Source: JBGSTR01 sp963707135
Lineage (GTDB): Bacteria; Pseudomonadota; Gammaproteobacteria; Chromatiales; Chromatiaceae
DNA length: 64,000 nucleotides
NCBI GenBank assembly: GCA_963707135.1
Contig: CAVPOY010000043.1
Coordinates: forward strand, 62,001 to 126,000
Reading direction: 5' to 3'
Part shown: positions 16,081 to 24,682 of the stretch, in pieces
Layout of the letters: each line of letters begins with the position of its first letter
Numbering within the stretch: the stretch's first letter is position 1
Notes under the pieces: model-generated
The model's database searches: none
What the model saw: the letters and a program-made list of their open reading frames with translations, nothing else
Told to the model about the DNA's origin: nothing
Made by a program: the position numbers and the translations under genes

Positions 16081-17514
16081 ATGGAAGCCGGACTGGAACA
16101 GAAGTACAACTTCGACGTTGTACGCTGGTTCATGATCATGGCGGTCGTCTACCTGGTAGTCGGCGCGCTCGCGGGTGTCTATATCGCTTCGGAGCTGGCC
16201 TGGCCGGTCCTGAACTTCGACAGCCCCTATCTGTCATTCGGGCGCTTGCGCCCGGTGCACACCAACGCCGTCATCTTCGCGTTCGGCGGCAGCACCCTAA
16301 TGGCCACGGCCTTCTACACCGTTCAGCGTACCTGCGGGGTACGGCTGTGGAGCGACAAGATGGCCTGGTTCGTGTTCTGGGGCTGGAACGCGATCATCGT
16401 GCTCGCGGTCATCACCCTCCCGTTGGGCATCACCCAGTCCAAGGAATACGCCGAGCTCGAGTGGCCGATCGACATCCTGATCGCCGTGGTCTGGCTCGCC
16501 TTCACCTTCAATTTCATCATGACCATCGCGGTGCGGAAGTCCTCGCACATCTATGTGTCGAACTGGTTCTTCCTCGGCATGATGGTGATGATCGTCTATC
16601 TGCACGTGGTCAACAGCCTGGCGATCCCGGTGGGGCTGTTCAAGTCCTACTCGGTCTTCTCGGGCGTGCAGGACGCCATGATCCAGTGGTGGTGGGGCCA
16701 TAACGCGGTGGGCTTCTACCTGACCGCCGGCTTCCTCGGGATCATGTATTACTTTGTGCCCAAGCAGGCCAACCGGCCCGTCTACTCCTACCGGCTTTCG
16801 GTCATCCACTTCTGGGCACTGATGTTCGGCTATGTCTGGCTCGGCGCCCACCACCTGCAATACACCGCGCTTCCGGACTGGACCGGTTCCCTGGGCGCGG
16901 CCGTCTCCATCGCCATGATTATTCCGTCATGGGGCGGCGCCGTGAACGGCATGATGACCCTCTCGGGCGCCTGGGATAAGCTGCGCACCGACTACGTCAT
17001 GCGCTTCCTGGTCATGGCCCTGGCCTTCTACGCCATGTCCACCTTCGAAGGCCCCGTCATGTCGCTGAAGACGGTCAATGCCCTGTCCCACTACACGGAC
17101 TGGACAGTCGGTCACGTGCATTCAGGTGCGTTGGGCTGGGTGGCCGGCATTTCCATCGGTGCCATCTATCACCTGATGACCCGCCTCTATCACACCCAGA
17201 TGTGGTCCGAGAAGCTGATCAACTTCCACTTCTGGACCGCCACGATCGGCACGGTCGTCTACATCGTCGCCATGTGGGTCTCCGGCATCATGCAGGGCCT
17301 GATGTGGCGCGCCTACGACGAGTACGGCACCCTGGCCTATACCTTCGTCGAGTCGGTCGATGCCATGCACCCCTACTACGCCATGCGCGCCATCGGCGGC
17401 ATGATCTTCCTGTTCGGTGCCATCATCATGCTCTTCAATGTGCTGATGACCGTGCGTAAGTCCGTCTCCAGCGGCAGTCTCGCGCAGGCCCGCACCGTGG
17501 CCGCATCCGCCTGA
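16081..17514 (+). CDS. ccoN: cbb3-type cytochrome c oxidase subunit I
   Basis: Catalytic haem-copper subunit of the high-affinity terminal oxidase; reduces oxygen and pumps protons in the inner membrane. The 477-residue protein has about twelve membrane helices. Metal ligands fall at H60 and H347 (haem b), H345 (haem b3) and H207, H257, H258 (CuB), the same positions as in Pseudomonas stutzeri CcoN. Motifs are VHTNAV, WWWGHNAVGFY, GAHHLQY and GHVHSG. The ATG at 16081 follows GGGAGG; the frame extends upstream without a family-like sequence. First gene of ccoNOQP. Confidence 0.98.
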   Translation: MEAGLEQKYNFDVVRWFMIMAVVYLVVGALAGVYIASELAWPVLNFDSPYLSFGRLRPVHTNAVIFAFGGSTLMATAFYTVQRTCGVRLWSDKMAWFVFWGWNAIIVLAVITLPLGITQSKEYAELEWPIDILIAVVWLAFTFNFIMTIAVRKSSHIYVSNWFFLGMMVMIVYLHVVNSLAIPVGLFKSYSVFSGVQDAMIQWWWGHNAVGFYLTAGFLGIMYYFVPKQANRPVYSYRLSVIHFWALMFGYVWLGAHHLQYTALPDWTGSLGAAVSIAMIIPSWGGAVNGMMTLSGAWDKLRTDYVMRFLVMALAFYAMSTFEGPVMSLKTVNALSHYTDWTVGHVHSGALGWVAGISIGAIYHLMTRLYHTQMWSEKLINFHFWTATIGTVVYIVAMWVSGIMQGLMWRAYDEYGTLAYTFVESVDAMHPYYAMRAIGGMIFLFGAIIMLFNVLMTVRKSVSSGSLAQARTVAASA

Positions 17515-17527
17515 GGAGGGACAAGAG

Positions 17528-18271
17528 ATGGCCGAAAAACGCACACCCAAGAGCTTTCAGGAGTGGATGGAAGTCAGCATCGTGCCGTTGATCACGGTGC
17601 TGGCCCTGGCACTGTCCGTCGGCGGGCTGGTCGAGATCGTGCCTTTGTTCTACCTGAAGAGCACATTCCCGGAGCAGGAAAAGTACCCGGAGATCGTCTG
17701 GCAAAAGGCCGGCGCCGAGCCCATCGTCTCGGTCGTCGACGGCAAGCTGCAGCCGAACTGGAAACCCGGCGATGGCGTGCGACCCTATACGGCGCTGGAG
17801 TTGGCCGGCCGCGACGTCTATCAGCGCGAGGGCTGCTACCTGTGCCACTCCCAGATGATCCGTCCCTTCCGGGACGAAAAGGAGCGCTACGGTCACTACT
17901 CGCTGGCTTCGGAGTCCATTTTCGATCACCCGTTCCAGTGGGGCTCAAAGCGCACCGGACCCGACATGGCCCGAGTCGGCGGTAAGTACTCGGACGAGTG
18001 GCACCGCCAGCATCTGCGCGCGCCACGCTCGGTGGTACCCGAATCCGTCATGCCGAACTACCCGTGGCTCGACGAGGCCTACGTGGACGGATCCACGATG
18101 CAGGCTCACATGAGGGGTCTCAGGACCATCGGCGTGCCCTACGCCGACGGGGATATCGAGGCCGCTCCGGCGCTTGTCGAGGGCAAGACCGAAATGGACG
18201 CCCTGGTAGCGTACCTGCAGGTCCTGGGCACCATGGTCACGCTGGACGACACCAAGGCGTACCGTGAGTAG
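17528..18271 (+). CDS. ccoO: cbb3-type oxidase subunit II (monohaem cytochrome c)
   Basis: Membrane-anchored cytochrome c subunit passing electrons to CcoN. The 247-residue protein has one N-terminal membrane helix (about residues 19-42) and a single haem motif CYLCH at C103/C106/H107, within the family sequence REGCYLCHSQMIRPFRDE. A probable axial Met lies in ESVMPNYPW. The stretch between the helix and the haem (about residues 45-90) is some 25 residues longer than I expect for CcoO and may reflect a lineage insertion. It begins 13 bp after ccoN and overlaps ccoQ by 8 bp. Confidence 0.96.
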   Translation: MAEKRTPKSFQEWMEVSIVPLITVLALALSVGGLVEIVPLFYLKSTFPEQEKYPEIVWQKAGAEPIVSVVDGKLQPNWKPGDGVRPYTALELAGRDVYQREGCYLCHSQMIRPFRDEKERYGHYSLASESIFDHPFQWGSKRTGPDMARVGGKYSDEWHRQHLRAPRSVVPESVMPNYPWLDEAYVDGSTMQAHMRGLRTIGVPYADGDIEAAPALVEGKTEMDALVAYLQVLGTMVTLDDTKAYRE

Positions 18272-18479
18272 TCTCGGCGAATACTTCACCACCGATTGGG
18301 AGGCCATGACGACCAACGACTGGATCGGAACGATCCTGACTGTCGTCATCTTCCTCCTGATGGTGGTGGCGTATTTCCAAGTGTTTCGTCCCAAGAACCG
18401 GGAAAAACTGGAATCCAAGAAGTACATCCCGTTCGAAGAGGACAACGAGATTGACGGAGAGAAACATGGCGGAAAATAA
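18264..18479 (+). CDS. ccoQ: cbb3-type oxidase subunit CcoQ
   Basis: Small membrane subunit that stabilises the cbb3 complex. The 71-residue protein has one membrane helix (about residues 22-41) followed by the typical VFRPKNREKLE-KYIPFEED segment, which is the family hallmark. It is slightly longer at the N-terminus than many CcoQ proteins. It overlaps ccoO by 8 bp and ccoP by 14 bp, so translation of all three is coupled. Confidence 0.93.
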   Translation: MSSLGEYFTTDWEAMTTNDWIGTILTVVIFLLMVVAYFQVFRPKNREKLESKKYIPFEEDNEIDGEKHGGK

Positions 18480-19368
18480 CCCGTTTCCCGGCGAGAACAA
18501 CACGGGGCACATTTGGGACGACAACCTGCGTGAACTGAAAAATCCGCCGCCCAGGTGGTGGATGCTGGCGTTCTGGGCCTCGGTCGCCTGGTGGATCGGC
18601 TATGCGATCCTCTACCCGATGTGGCCCGGCATCCCGGGTCTGTTCAATACCACCCAGGGCATTTTGGGCTGGTCCCAGATCCAGGAGTATCAGACGGGCG
18701 TCGAGCAGATGCAGTCCAGGCGTGCCCAATTCGAAGAGCAGATCTCCGGCATGACGGCCGACCAGATCATTGCCGATCCGGGCCTCACCCAGTACACATT
18801 GGCCTCCGCCAAGGTACTGTTCGGCGACTACTGCGCCGCCTGCCACGGTAGTGGCGGCCAGGGCAATACCGGCTTCCCGGTCCTCGCCGACGATGACTGG
18901 CTCTACGGCGGGAGTACGGCGAAGATCCAGGAGACCATCGTCGGTGGGCGCAAGGGCGCCATGACGGCGCACGCCGGCATCCTGTCCGAGGCCGAGGTCG
19001 ACACCCTGTCCAACTGGGTCGTCCAGATGAGCGAGACCGGGGGCGGAGGCGCCAGCGAAGAGGGCTGGGCGCTCTTCAAGGCCAAGGGCTGCACAGCCTG
19101 TCACGGCGAGAAGGCAAACGGGGTCCTGGCCGAGCTGCCGAACGGGGACATCGTGACCGTCGGGGCGGCGAACCTCACGGACGGGATCTGGCGTTTCGAG
19201 CCGGGCGGGTACGAGAGCGCGAAACAGACCATCCTTTATGGCGTGAACCAGGACGTCGAGGGCAGCCGGGACGCGGTCATGCCGGCGTTCGGGACCACGG
19301 GCAAGCTTGGCGACCAGGAGATCAAGAAGCTGGTCGTCTATGTCCACCAGCTCGGCGGGGGTCAGTGA
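18466..19368 (+). CDS. ccoP: cbb3-type oxidase subunit III (dihaem cytochrome c)
   Basis: Dihaem cytochrome c subunit that accepts electrons from soluble cytochromes. The 300-residue protein starts with the CcoP-type sequence NTGHIWDDNLRELKNPPPRWW, then a membrane helix (about residues 27-46). Two class I haem domains follow with CAACHGSGG and CTACHGEKA. A typical Met-containing end (AVMPAFG) follows the second haem. The ATG at 18466 is preceded by GGAGAG; an upstream ATG five codons earlier is less well placed. Last classical gene of the oxidase operon. Confidence 0.96.
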   Translation: MAENNPFPGENNTGHIWDDNLRELKNPPPRWWMLAFWASVAWWIGYAILYPMWPGIPGLFNTTQGILGWSQIQEYQTGVEQMQSRRAQFEEQISGMTADQIIADPGLTQYTLASAKVLFGDYCAACHGSGGQGNTGFPVLADDDWLYGGSTAKIQETIVGGRKGAMTAHAGILSEAEVDTLSNWVVQMSETGGGGASEEGWALFKAKGCTACHGEKANGVLAELPNGDIVTVGAANLTDGIWRFEPGGYESAKQTILYGVNQDVEGSRDAVMPAFGTTGKLGDQEIKKLVVYVHQLGGGQ

Positions 19369-19447
19369 GGGCCTGCCCATTGGAACAGGCGGCCGGCCCA
19401 CGCGGGGGCCGGCCGCCACGAAATCTCAATGAGGGGGGAGGAGCGTC

Positions 19448-19606
19448 GTGAACGTGCTCGGTAATCTGATGAACTGGGATCCGGTGGCCTGGATGTCGAT
19501 CCTGATGGTCATCATCGCAATTGGCATAGCCGTCTTTTTGGGCTTCAAGGTTATGGCTCTGATGAACCGGGATGCCGAGGCCCACAAGGATCAAAAGCAA
19601 AGGTAG
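19448..19606 (+). CDS. Small single-helix membrane protein after ccoP (DUF3149/CcoM-like)
   Basis: A 52-residue reading frame starting at GTG, preceded by GGGGGGAGGA. It encodes a short amphipathic start (VLGNLMNWDPVAWMS), one membrane helix (about residues 15-37) and a charged tail ending DAEAHKDQKQR. It lies 79 bp after ccoP and before a strong terminator, so it belongs to the oxidase transcript. Small one-helix proteins of the DUF3149 type and the CcoM subunit occupy this position in other proteobacteria; the resemblance is in size, topology and context, not clear sequence identity. A role as an accessory oxidase subunit is inference. Confidence 0.7.
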   Translation: MNVLGNLMNWDPVAWMSILMVIIAIGIAVFLGFKVMALMNRDAEAHKDQKQR

Positions 19607-19631
19607 GAGGGCCGGCAACCGGGAGCGTCAA

Positions 19632-19656
19632 GGGGGACCGGGCATCCCCCTTTTTT
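19632..19656 (+). terminator. Rho-independent terminator of the ccoNOQP operon
   Basis: GGGGGA and TCCCCC form a short GC-rich stem with a 7-nt loop, followed by six T. It lies 25 bp after the small membrane protein gene and separates ccoNOQP from ccoG. Confidence 0.9.
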
Positions 19657-19667
19657 GTCCAGGGAAT

Positions 19668-19681
19668 CTGATGTAAATCAT
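19668..19681 (+). promoter_or_regulatory. FNR-like box upstream of ccoG
   Basis: CTGATGTAAATCAT matches the FNR consensus TTGAT-N4-ATCAA at 8 of 10 positions, with both core half-sites TGAT/ATCA intact. It lies 125 bp before the ccoG start and just after the operon terminator, so ccoGHI probably has its own low-oxygen promoter. Confidence 0.65.
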
Positions 19682-19805
19682 TCGGTTAGAATTGCGAAAA
19701 CGCATGGTACGCGCGACTGTCCAGCAGTAACCTGCCAGCTTTGTTCGACCCCCGCGGCCTCGTCGCGGCTTCGGTCGATGGCCCGAATCCCCCCGGAGAT
19801 GGTCA

Positions 19806-21239
19806 GTGAGTATCAACGAGACAACCCGACAGCAGTCCGCGGTCGACTCCCTGTACGCGGAGGCGGTCCACTGGGACGTGAACACTGGCGGCGAAACGAT
19901 CCATGCGAAACGCTTGCCGGGAACCTGGCGAACGGTCAAGTGGCTCACGGCCTCGACCTGGTTGGTTTTCTTTTTGGGTCCCTACCTGCGTTGGGATGGC
20001 CGCCAGGCCGTACTGTTCGACATTCCCAACCGCCAGTACCACATCTTCGGCGCGACGGTCCTGCCACAGGACTTCTGGATGCTGTCGCTGCTGCTGCTGT
20101 TTTTCGCAATCCTCCTCGCGGTTATGACCGCCGTGGCCGGTCGCGTCTGGTGCGGTTTTTTCTGTTTCCAGACGGTCTGGACGGACATCTTCACCTGGAT
20201 AGAGGAGAAGCTCGAAGGGCCTCCGCCTCAGCGCCGCAAGCTCGACAAGGCACCGCTGGACTTCGCCAAGGCGCGCGTCAAGGTGACCAAGCATCTGCTC
20301 TGGCTCACGATCGGATTCCTGACCGGGATCAGTTTCGTGGCCTGGTTCAGCGACGCGCCGACCCTCTGGGCGACTTTCTTCACCGGCCAGGCGAACGGGG
20401 CCGCCTATGTGACGGTGGCAATGTTCACCGTCGGCACCTATGTGCTGGCCGGGTATCTCCGGGAGCAGACCTGTTTTTGGCTGTGTCCCTACGCTCGAAT
20501 CCAGGGCGTCATGCTCGACAAAACGACCCTGCTCCCCACCTACGACGTCCATCGCGGGGAGCCAAGGGGCCGCATCAAGAAGGGGGAGACCGAGGCTGAC
20601 CGGACCAGCGGCGACTGTGTGGACTGTAAGCAGTGCGTCGCGGTTTGCCCGACCGGGGTCGACATCCGGCACGGCCAGCAGGAGGGATGTATCACCTGTG
20701 CCCTGTGCATCGACGCCTGCGATCAGGTCATGGACAAGGTCGGGCGCCCCCGGGGGCTGATTCGCTATGCGTCGCTCGACGAGCTTGAGGGAAAGGCAAC
20801 CAAACCGCTTCTGGCGCGTCCGCGTGTCTGGGTCTACTCGGCGATCCTTGCTGTCGCCCTGGCGGGTATCGTCTATGGGTTGTCGAGCCTGGCGGCCATC
20901 GACCTCAAGGTTTTGCACGAGCGGGCACCTCTGTTCGTGACGCTCAGCGATGGATCGATCCAGAACAAGTACACGCTGAAGCTGCTGAACAAGATGCCGG
21001 AACCCCTGGATGTTCGCATCAGCGTGTCCGGCCCGGACGGGCTCGAGCTGATCGGGGCCGAGAAACCCATCGCGACCCACAGCGGCGGGGTCACCCCGGC
21101 GATCGTATTCGTGAAGATCCCGAAAAAGAGCCTGACCAAGGAACAGGAGCCGATTGTTTTCCATGCAGAGGCAACCCGCTCGACCGGTCAGTCCGTCGAG
21201 ACGCGGCGAGAGAGCGTGTTTATAGGCCCACGTAAGTAG
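19806..21239 (+). CDS. ccoG: cbb3 oxidase assembly protein CcoG (Fe-S cupric reductase)
   Basis: Membrane iron-sulfur protein needed for cbb3 biogenesis; in Rhodobacter it reduces Cu(II) for insertion into the oxidase. The 477-residue protein has membrane helices near residues 48-66, 84-110 and 155-220, FCPY-like cysteine motifs (WCGFFCFQ, CFWLCPYARIQG), two 4Fe-4S clusters (DCVDCKQCVAVCP and GCITCALCIDAC), a further helix near residue 345 and a C-terminal Ig-like periplasmic domain (IG-like FixG_C). GTG start at 19806 with GGAG upstream. Confidence 0.96.
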   Translation: MSINETTRQQSAVDSLYAEAVHWDVNTGGETIHAKRLPGTWRTVKWLTASTWLVFFLGPYLRWDGRQAVLFDIPNRQYHIFGATVLPQDFWMLSLLLLFFAILLAVMTAVAGRVWCGFFCFQTVWTDIFTWIEEKLEGPPPQRRKLDKAPLDFAKARVKVTKHLLWLTIGFLTGISFVAWFSDAPTLWATFFTGQANGAAYVTVAMFTVGTYVLAGYLREQTCFWLCPYARIQGVMLDKTTLLPTYDVHRGEPRGRIKKGETEADRTSGDCVDCKQCVAVCPTGVDIRHGQQEGCITCALCIDACDQVMDKVGRPRGLIRYASLDELEGKATKPLLARPRVWVYSAILAVALAGIVYGLSSLAAIDLKVLHERAPLFVTLSDGSIQNKYTLKLLNKMPEPLDVRISVSGPDGLELIGAEKPIATHSGGVTPAIVFVKIPKKSLTKEQEPIVFHAEATRSTGQSVETRRESVFIGPRK

Positions 21240-21259
21240 GCCGGAGATACCTCCCGAGT

Positions 21260-21287
21260 GGGCGAGCCCTGCCGGCTCGTCCCTTTT
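21260..21287 (+). terminator. Probable terminator or attenuator after ccoG
   Basis: GGGCGAGCC and GGCTCGTCCC pair with one bulged base, followed by four T. It lies 20 bp after ccoG and may reduce read-through into ccoH. Confidence 0.55.
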
Positions 21288-21334
21288 CGTTATCGAACCG
21301 CCCGACCACATGATGGTTTGGCAAACGGATTCCT

Positions 21335-21862
21335 ATGAAAATGACCACGCTGGAACGACTTACCCCGGTAACCGCGCCGACACCGGCGTGGCGAAGTCCC
21401 TGGGTCATCGGTTGGGTTGCGCTCGTTATCCTCGTACTGGGAGTGAACCTGACGATGGTCTATCTCGCCATAGTGACCAACCCGGGCCTGGTCAACGAAG
21501 ACTTCTACGACCGGGGGCAGCACTACGAGCGGACGATGGCCAGTAAGCTCGCCAACGACCCCGGCTGGACGATGCGCCTCGATCTACCGGAGTCGGTCAG
21601 GGTCAATGAATCGTCGCGGATCCGAGTTTTGCTGACGGACAAGGCCGGTGAGCCGGTGAGTCCGGACCGTGTAAGTTTCTTCGCCTACCGTCCGTCGGAC
21701 AAGGGGCAAGACTTCTCAGCCGTTATGGAGGAGGAGGCCCCGGGGCGTTATGGACTCCAGGTCAGCTTTCCGCTGGTGGGCTTCTGGGACGGCTTGGTGG
21801 CGGTGACGCAGGGTGGAGAGGAATTCACGCTCGGCGAGCGTATCAGCGTCGCCGGGCCGTGA
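21335..21862 (+). CDS. ccoH: cbb3 oxidase assembly protein CcoH/FixH
   Basis: Membrane-anchored assembly factor for the cbb3 oxidase. The 175-residue protein has one N-terminal membrane helix (about residues 21-45, SPWVIGWVALVILVLGVN). The FixH signature NPGLVNEDFYDRGQHYE follows, then a periplasmic beta-rich domain ending in FWDGLVAVTQGGEEF. It starts 95 bp after ccoG, and its stop lies 4 bp before the GTG start chosen for ccoI. Confidence 0.93.
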   Translation: MKMTTLERLTPVTAPTPAWRSPWVIGWVALVILVLGVNLTMVYLAIVTNPGLVNEDFYDRGQHYERTMASKLANDPGWTMRLDLPESVRVNESSRIRVLLTDKAGEPVSPDRVSFFAYRPSDKGQDFSAVMEEEAPGRYGLQVSFPLVGFWDGLVAVTQGGEEFTLGERISVAGP

Positions 21863-21866
21863 GCGC

Positions 21867-24428
21867 GTGTCCGCGCCGGATGCCAGCCTGACGAAGCTTC
21901 CGGAGTCGATGGGGGCCCGCCGCTGCGCCGAGGTCCGGTGCTTCCACTGCGGTCTTCCGGTCGCCGACGGCGCGGGCGCGCGTGCCGCGATTGCGGGCGA
22001 ACCGCGCGACTTCTGCTGCACCGGCTGCATGGCCGTCTGCGAGGCCATCTACGCGTCCGGGCTCGAGGGCTTCTACCGCCGCACCCCCGAGGGCGAGGTG
22101 CTCGGCCCCCCGCCGACACCGAAGCCGGACAAGGACCTCGCTCTCTACGACCTCGACGCCGTTCAGGAGGAGTACGTTGACAGCGACGGAGACTCCCGCG
22201 AGGTCAACCTGCTGGTGGAAGGCATCCATTGCGCGGCCTGCGTCTGGCTGATCGAGAACGGCCTGCAGGCGATGCCCGGGGTCGAAGAGGCGCGCGTCAA
22301 TCTGACCGGGCGCCGGCTACGGGTGCGCTGGGATAACGGCCGGCTCCAGCTTTCGCGAATCCTTAAGAGGATGGCCGAGATCGGCTACTCGGCGGTCCCG
22401 TTCGATCCGGAGAGCGCGGAAGGGGCGCTTAGGCGCGAGAACCGCGCCATGCTGTTCCGGCTGGCCTGGGCCGGGTTCGCGATGATGAACCTGATGTGGA
22501 TCTCGATCGCGCTCTATTCGGGGGCGGACCGCGGCGAGTTCCGCGAGATGTTCCATTGGATTGGGTTTGCGCTCGCGACGCCCACGCTGCTCTATTCCGG
22601 CTATCCCTTCTTCAAGGGCGCCTGGACCGGTCTGAGGGGCGGTAGCCTCGGCATGGACCTGCCGATCGCGATCGGCGCCTCCATCACCTATCTGTACTCC
22701 CTATACGTGACCCTGTCGGGCTCGCTGGTCGGGGCGGTCTACTGGGACACGGTGGTCAACTTCATGTTCGTGATCCTGGTGGGGCGCTACCTGGAGGCCA
22801 TCTCCAAGCGCGATGCGGTGGCGTCCACCCAGCGGCTGCTCGATCTCCAGCCGAAGGTCGCCACGGTGCTGCGCGACGGCGACGAGGCCGTGGTGCCAGT
22901 CCGCTCACTGTCGGTCGGCGAGCTGGTTCTTGTTCGTCCAGGGGAGCGCATCCCGGTGGACGGTGGGGTGGTCTCGGGCCGCAGTGTCGTCGACGAGTCG
23001 ATGCTGACCGGTGAGTCGACACCGGTCCCGAAGGAGGCCGGTGACCCGGTGTCGGCCGGGACCATCAACGGCGCCGGCGTGCTTCGGGTGCGGATCGACG
23101 GGCTGCTGCGGGACACCGCCCTGGGACGCATCATCCGGCTGGTCGAGGACGCCCAGGCGAGCCGGGCACCGATTCAGACCCTCGCCGACAGGGCCGTCCC
23201 CTGGTTCGTCGCCGCGACGTTGGGCCTTGCGGCCCTGACATTCGTGGCCTGGGTCGGCACCGGCTTCGAGGTCGCACTGATGGCCGCCACTGCCGTCCTG
23301 ATCATCACCTGTCCCTGTGCCTTTGGCCTGGCGACGCCGATGGCGATCGCGGTAGCCACCGGCGCGGGTGCCGCGCGGGGCATCCTGGTCAAGAATGGGG
23401 CCGTGCTCGAACGGCTCTCGGAGATCGACCACTATGTGTTCGACAAGACCGGGACGCTGACCGAGGGCCGTCCCTCCGTGGTGGCCCTGCGGAGCGGCTC
23501 CGGACCCTGGAGACCTGTCGACAGCGACGGGCTAGAGCTGGAACCGACCGATCGCGAGCGCCTCGGGATGGCCGGCGCGCTCGAGCGCCTGTCCGAGCAC
23601 CCGGTCGCGGCCGCGGTGCTGGATCTGTGCCGGCGCACCGGTGTCCGGTTTCAGGACCAGATCGTCGACGACGTCGAGGTGAGCCCCGGGCTGGGAATCA
23701 GCGGCCGGGTCGGAGGGGCGAGGGTTTCAGTCGGCCGCGCGGATTGGGTCGCGGGCGGCTCGTCCGATTCTGCGGATCCCGCGGCGGGCGCCGATAACGC
23801 TATGGGCGGCGGCATCGTTCGCTGCATGGTCGAGAGTTATGAGCCCCTCTGGCTGGCGGTCGAGGATCGGCTGCGCCCGCGGGCCGAGGCGGTGGTCGAG
23901 CGGATGACCGCTCAGGGCCTGCGCGTCACCTTGCTGACCGGCGACCGTCGCGCGAGCGCCGAGCAGGCGGCGTCGCGGCTCGGGGCCGTGGACCTGATCG
24001 CCGAGGTACTTCCCGAGGACAAGGACCGGGTGATCGCCGAGCTGCAGCGCGATGGGAGCCAGGTCGCCATGATCGGCGATGGCGTCAACGACGCCCCGGC
24101 GTTGGTGCGGGCGGACGTCGGCATCGCGATGGGCAGCGGCACCGATGTCTCGATCGCGAGCGCCGACATCGTGCTGATGTCGAGCGAACTGGATCGTGTC
24201 GTCGAGGCGGCCGAGCTCTCGCGCCGGACGCTGCGCACCATTCGTCAGAACATTGGCATCTCGATCGTCTACAACCTGGTCATGGTGCCGCTGGCGATGG
24301 CCGCGCTGGTCACGCCGTTGGTCGCGGCCGTGTCGATGCCGCTGAGCTCGCTGGCCGTGATCGGTAACTCGGCCCGGATACGCAACCTGTTCAAGTCGGA
24401 CGCCGCGGCAGAGCGTACGACGCCCTAG
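21867..24428 (+). CDS. ccoI: Copper-exporting P1B-type ATPase CcoI/FixI
   Basis: Inner-membrane P-type ATPase that supplies copper for cbb3 oxidase assembly. The roughly 853-residue protein has an N-terminal cysteine-rich metal-binding domain (CFHCG, FCCTGCMAVC), a heavy-metal-associated domain with GIHCAAC, eight membrane helices with the CPC copper motif in ITCPCAFGLATP, the phosphorylation site DKTGTLTEG, an HP motif (SEHPVAAA) and the hinge GDGVNDAPAL. The frame is open upstream into ccoH; GTG at 21867 or ATG at 21909 are both plausible starts, the first giving close coupling to ccoH. Confidence 0.95.
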   Translation: MSAPDASLTKLPESMGARRCAEVRCFHCGLPVADGAGARAAIAGEPRDFCCTGCMAVCEAIYASGLEGFYRRTPEGEVLGPPPTPKPDKDLALYDLDAVQEEYVDSDGDSREVNLLVEGIHCAACVWLIENGLQAMPGVEEARVNLTGRRLRVRWDNGRLQLSRILKRMAEIGYSAVPFDPESAEGALRRENRAMLFRLAWAGFAMMNLMWISIALYSGADRGEFREMFHWIGFALATPTLLYSGYPFFKGAWTGLRGGSLGMDLPIAIGASITYLYSLYVTLSGSLVGAVYWDTVVNFMFVILVGRYLEAISKRDAVASTQRLLDLQPKVATVLRDGDEAVVPVRSLSVGELVLVRPGERIPVDGGVVSGRSVVDESMLTGESTPVPKEAGDPVSAGTINGAGVLRVRIDGLLRDTALGRIIRLVEDAQASRAPIQTLADRAVPWFVAATLGLAALTFVAWVGTGFEVALMAATAVLIITCPCAFGLATPMAIAVATGAGAARGILVKNGAVLERLSEIDHYVFDKTGTLTEGRPSVVALRSGSGPWRPVDSDGLELEPTDRERLGMAGALERLSEHPVAAAVLDLCRRTGVRFQDQIVDDVEVSPGLGISGRVGGARVSVGRADWVAGGSSDSADPAAGADNAMGGGIVRCMVESYEPLWLAVEDRLRPRAEAVVERMTAQGLRVTLLTGDRRASAEQAASRLGAVDLIAEVLPEDKDRVIAELQRDGSQVAMIGDGVNDAPALVRADVGIAMGSGTDVSIASADIVLMSSELDRVVEAAELSRRTLRTIRQNIGISIVYNLVMVPLAMAALVTPLVAAVSMPLSSLAVIGNSARIRNLFKSDAAAERTTP

Positions 24429-24431
24429 GAC

Positions 24432-24580
24432 AACGCCGATTAATTGCGTTTCCCGTCCTGGCCAAGGATGGCCCGGCATTTTCAGTGGATGTACGCCATT
24501 GAAGATTTCGCGCGCCGAGAGTCGCGCCTCTCGGAGCGTGAGCAGATCAAGTGCCAGGATGGCACTTGATCAGTATCTTC
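24432..24580 (+). ncRNA. Candidate structured RNA element, copy B (ccoI-ccoS gap)
   Basis: Diverged copy of the element before eno. Hairpins in order: 24432-24450 (AACGC/GCGTT, loop of 9), 24460-24473 (GGCC/GGCC, loop AAGGAT), about 24481-24501 (TCAGTGG/CCATTGA), 24515-24534 (CCGAGAG/CTCTCGG) and 24545-24571, a perfect 11-bp stem (GATCAAGTGCC/GGCACTTGATC) with loop AGGAT. A TATCTTCTTGG tail follows. Relative to copy A, stems change while pairing is kept. It begins 3 bp after the ccoI stop and ends about 100 bp before ccoS. Confidence 0.6.
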
Positions 24581-24682
24581 TTGGGGCACCGTGGAACGCG
24601 GCCCAGGTTGCGCCGAGCACCGCAGGACTGTCGAGAATACGCGTGCCGCGTACGCCTGCAGCCTGATAGGATTCCCGACGCT

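Noticed and set aside
24541..24575. Possible FNR-type operator in the inverted repeat GATCAAGTGCC/GGCACTTGATC
   Set aside because: Half-sites are in the wrong order and spacing for FNR, and the arms are explained better as an RNA stem shared with the copy before eno.
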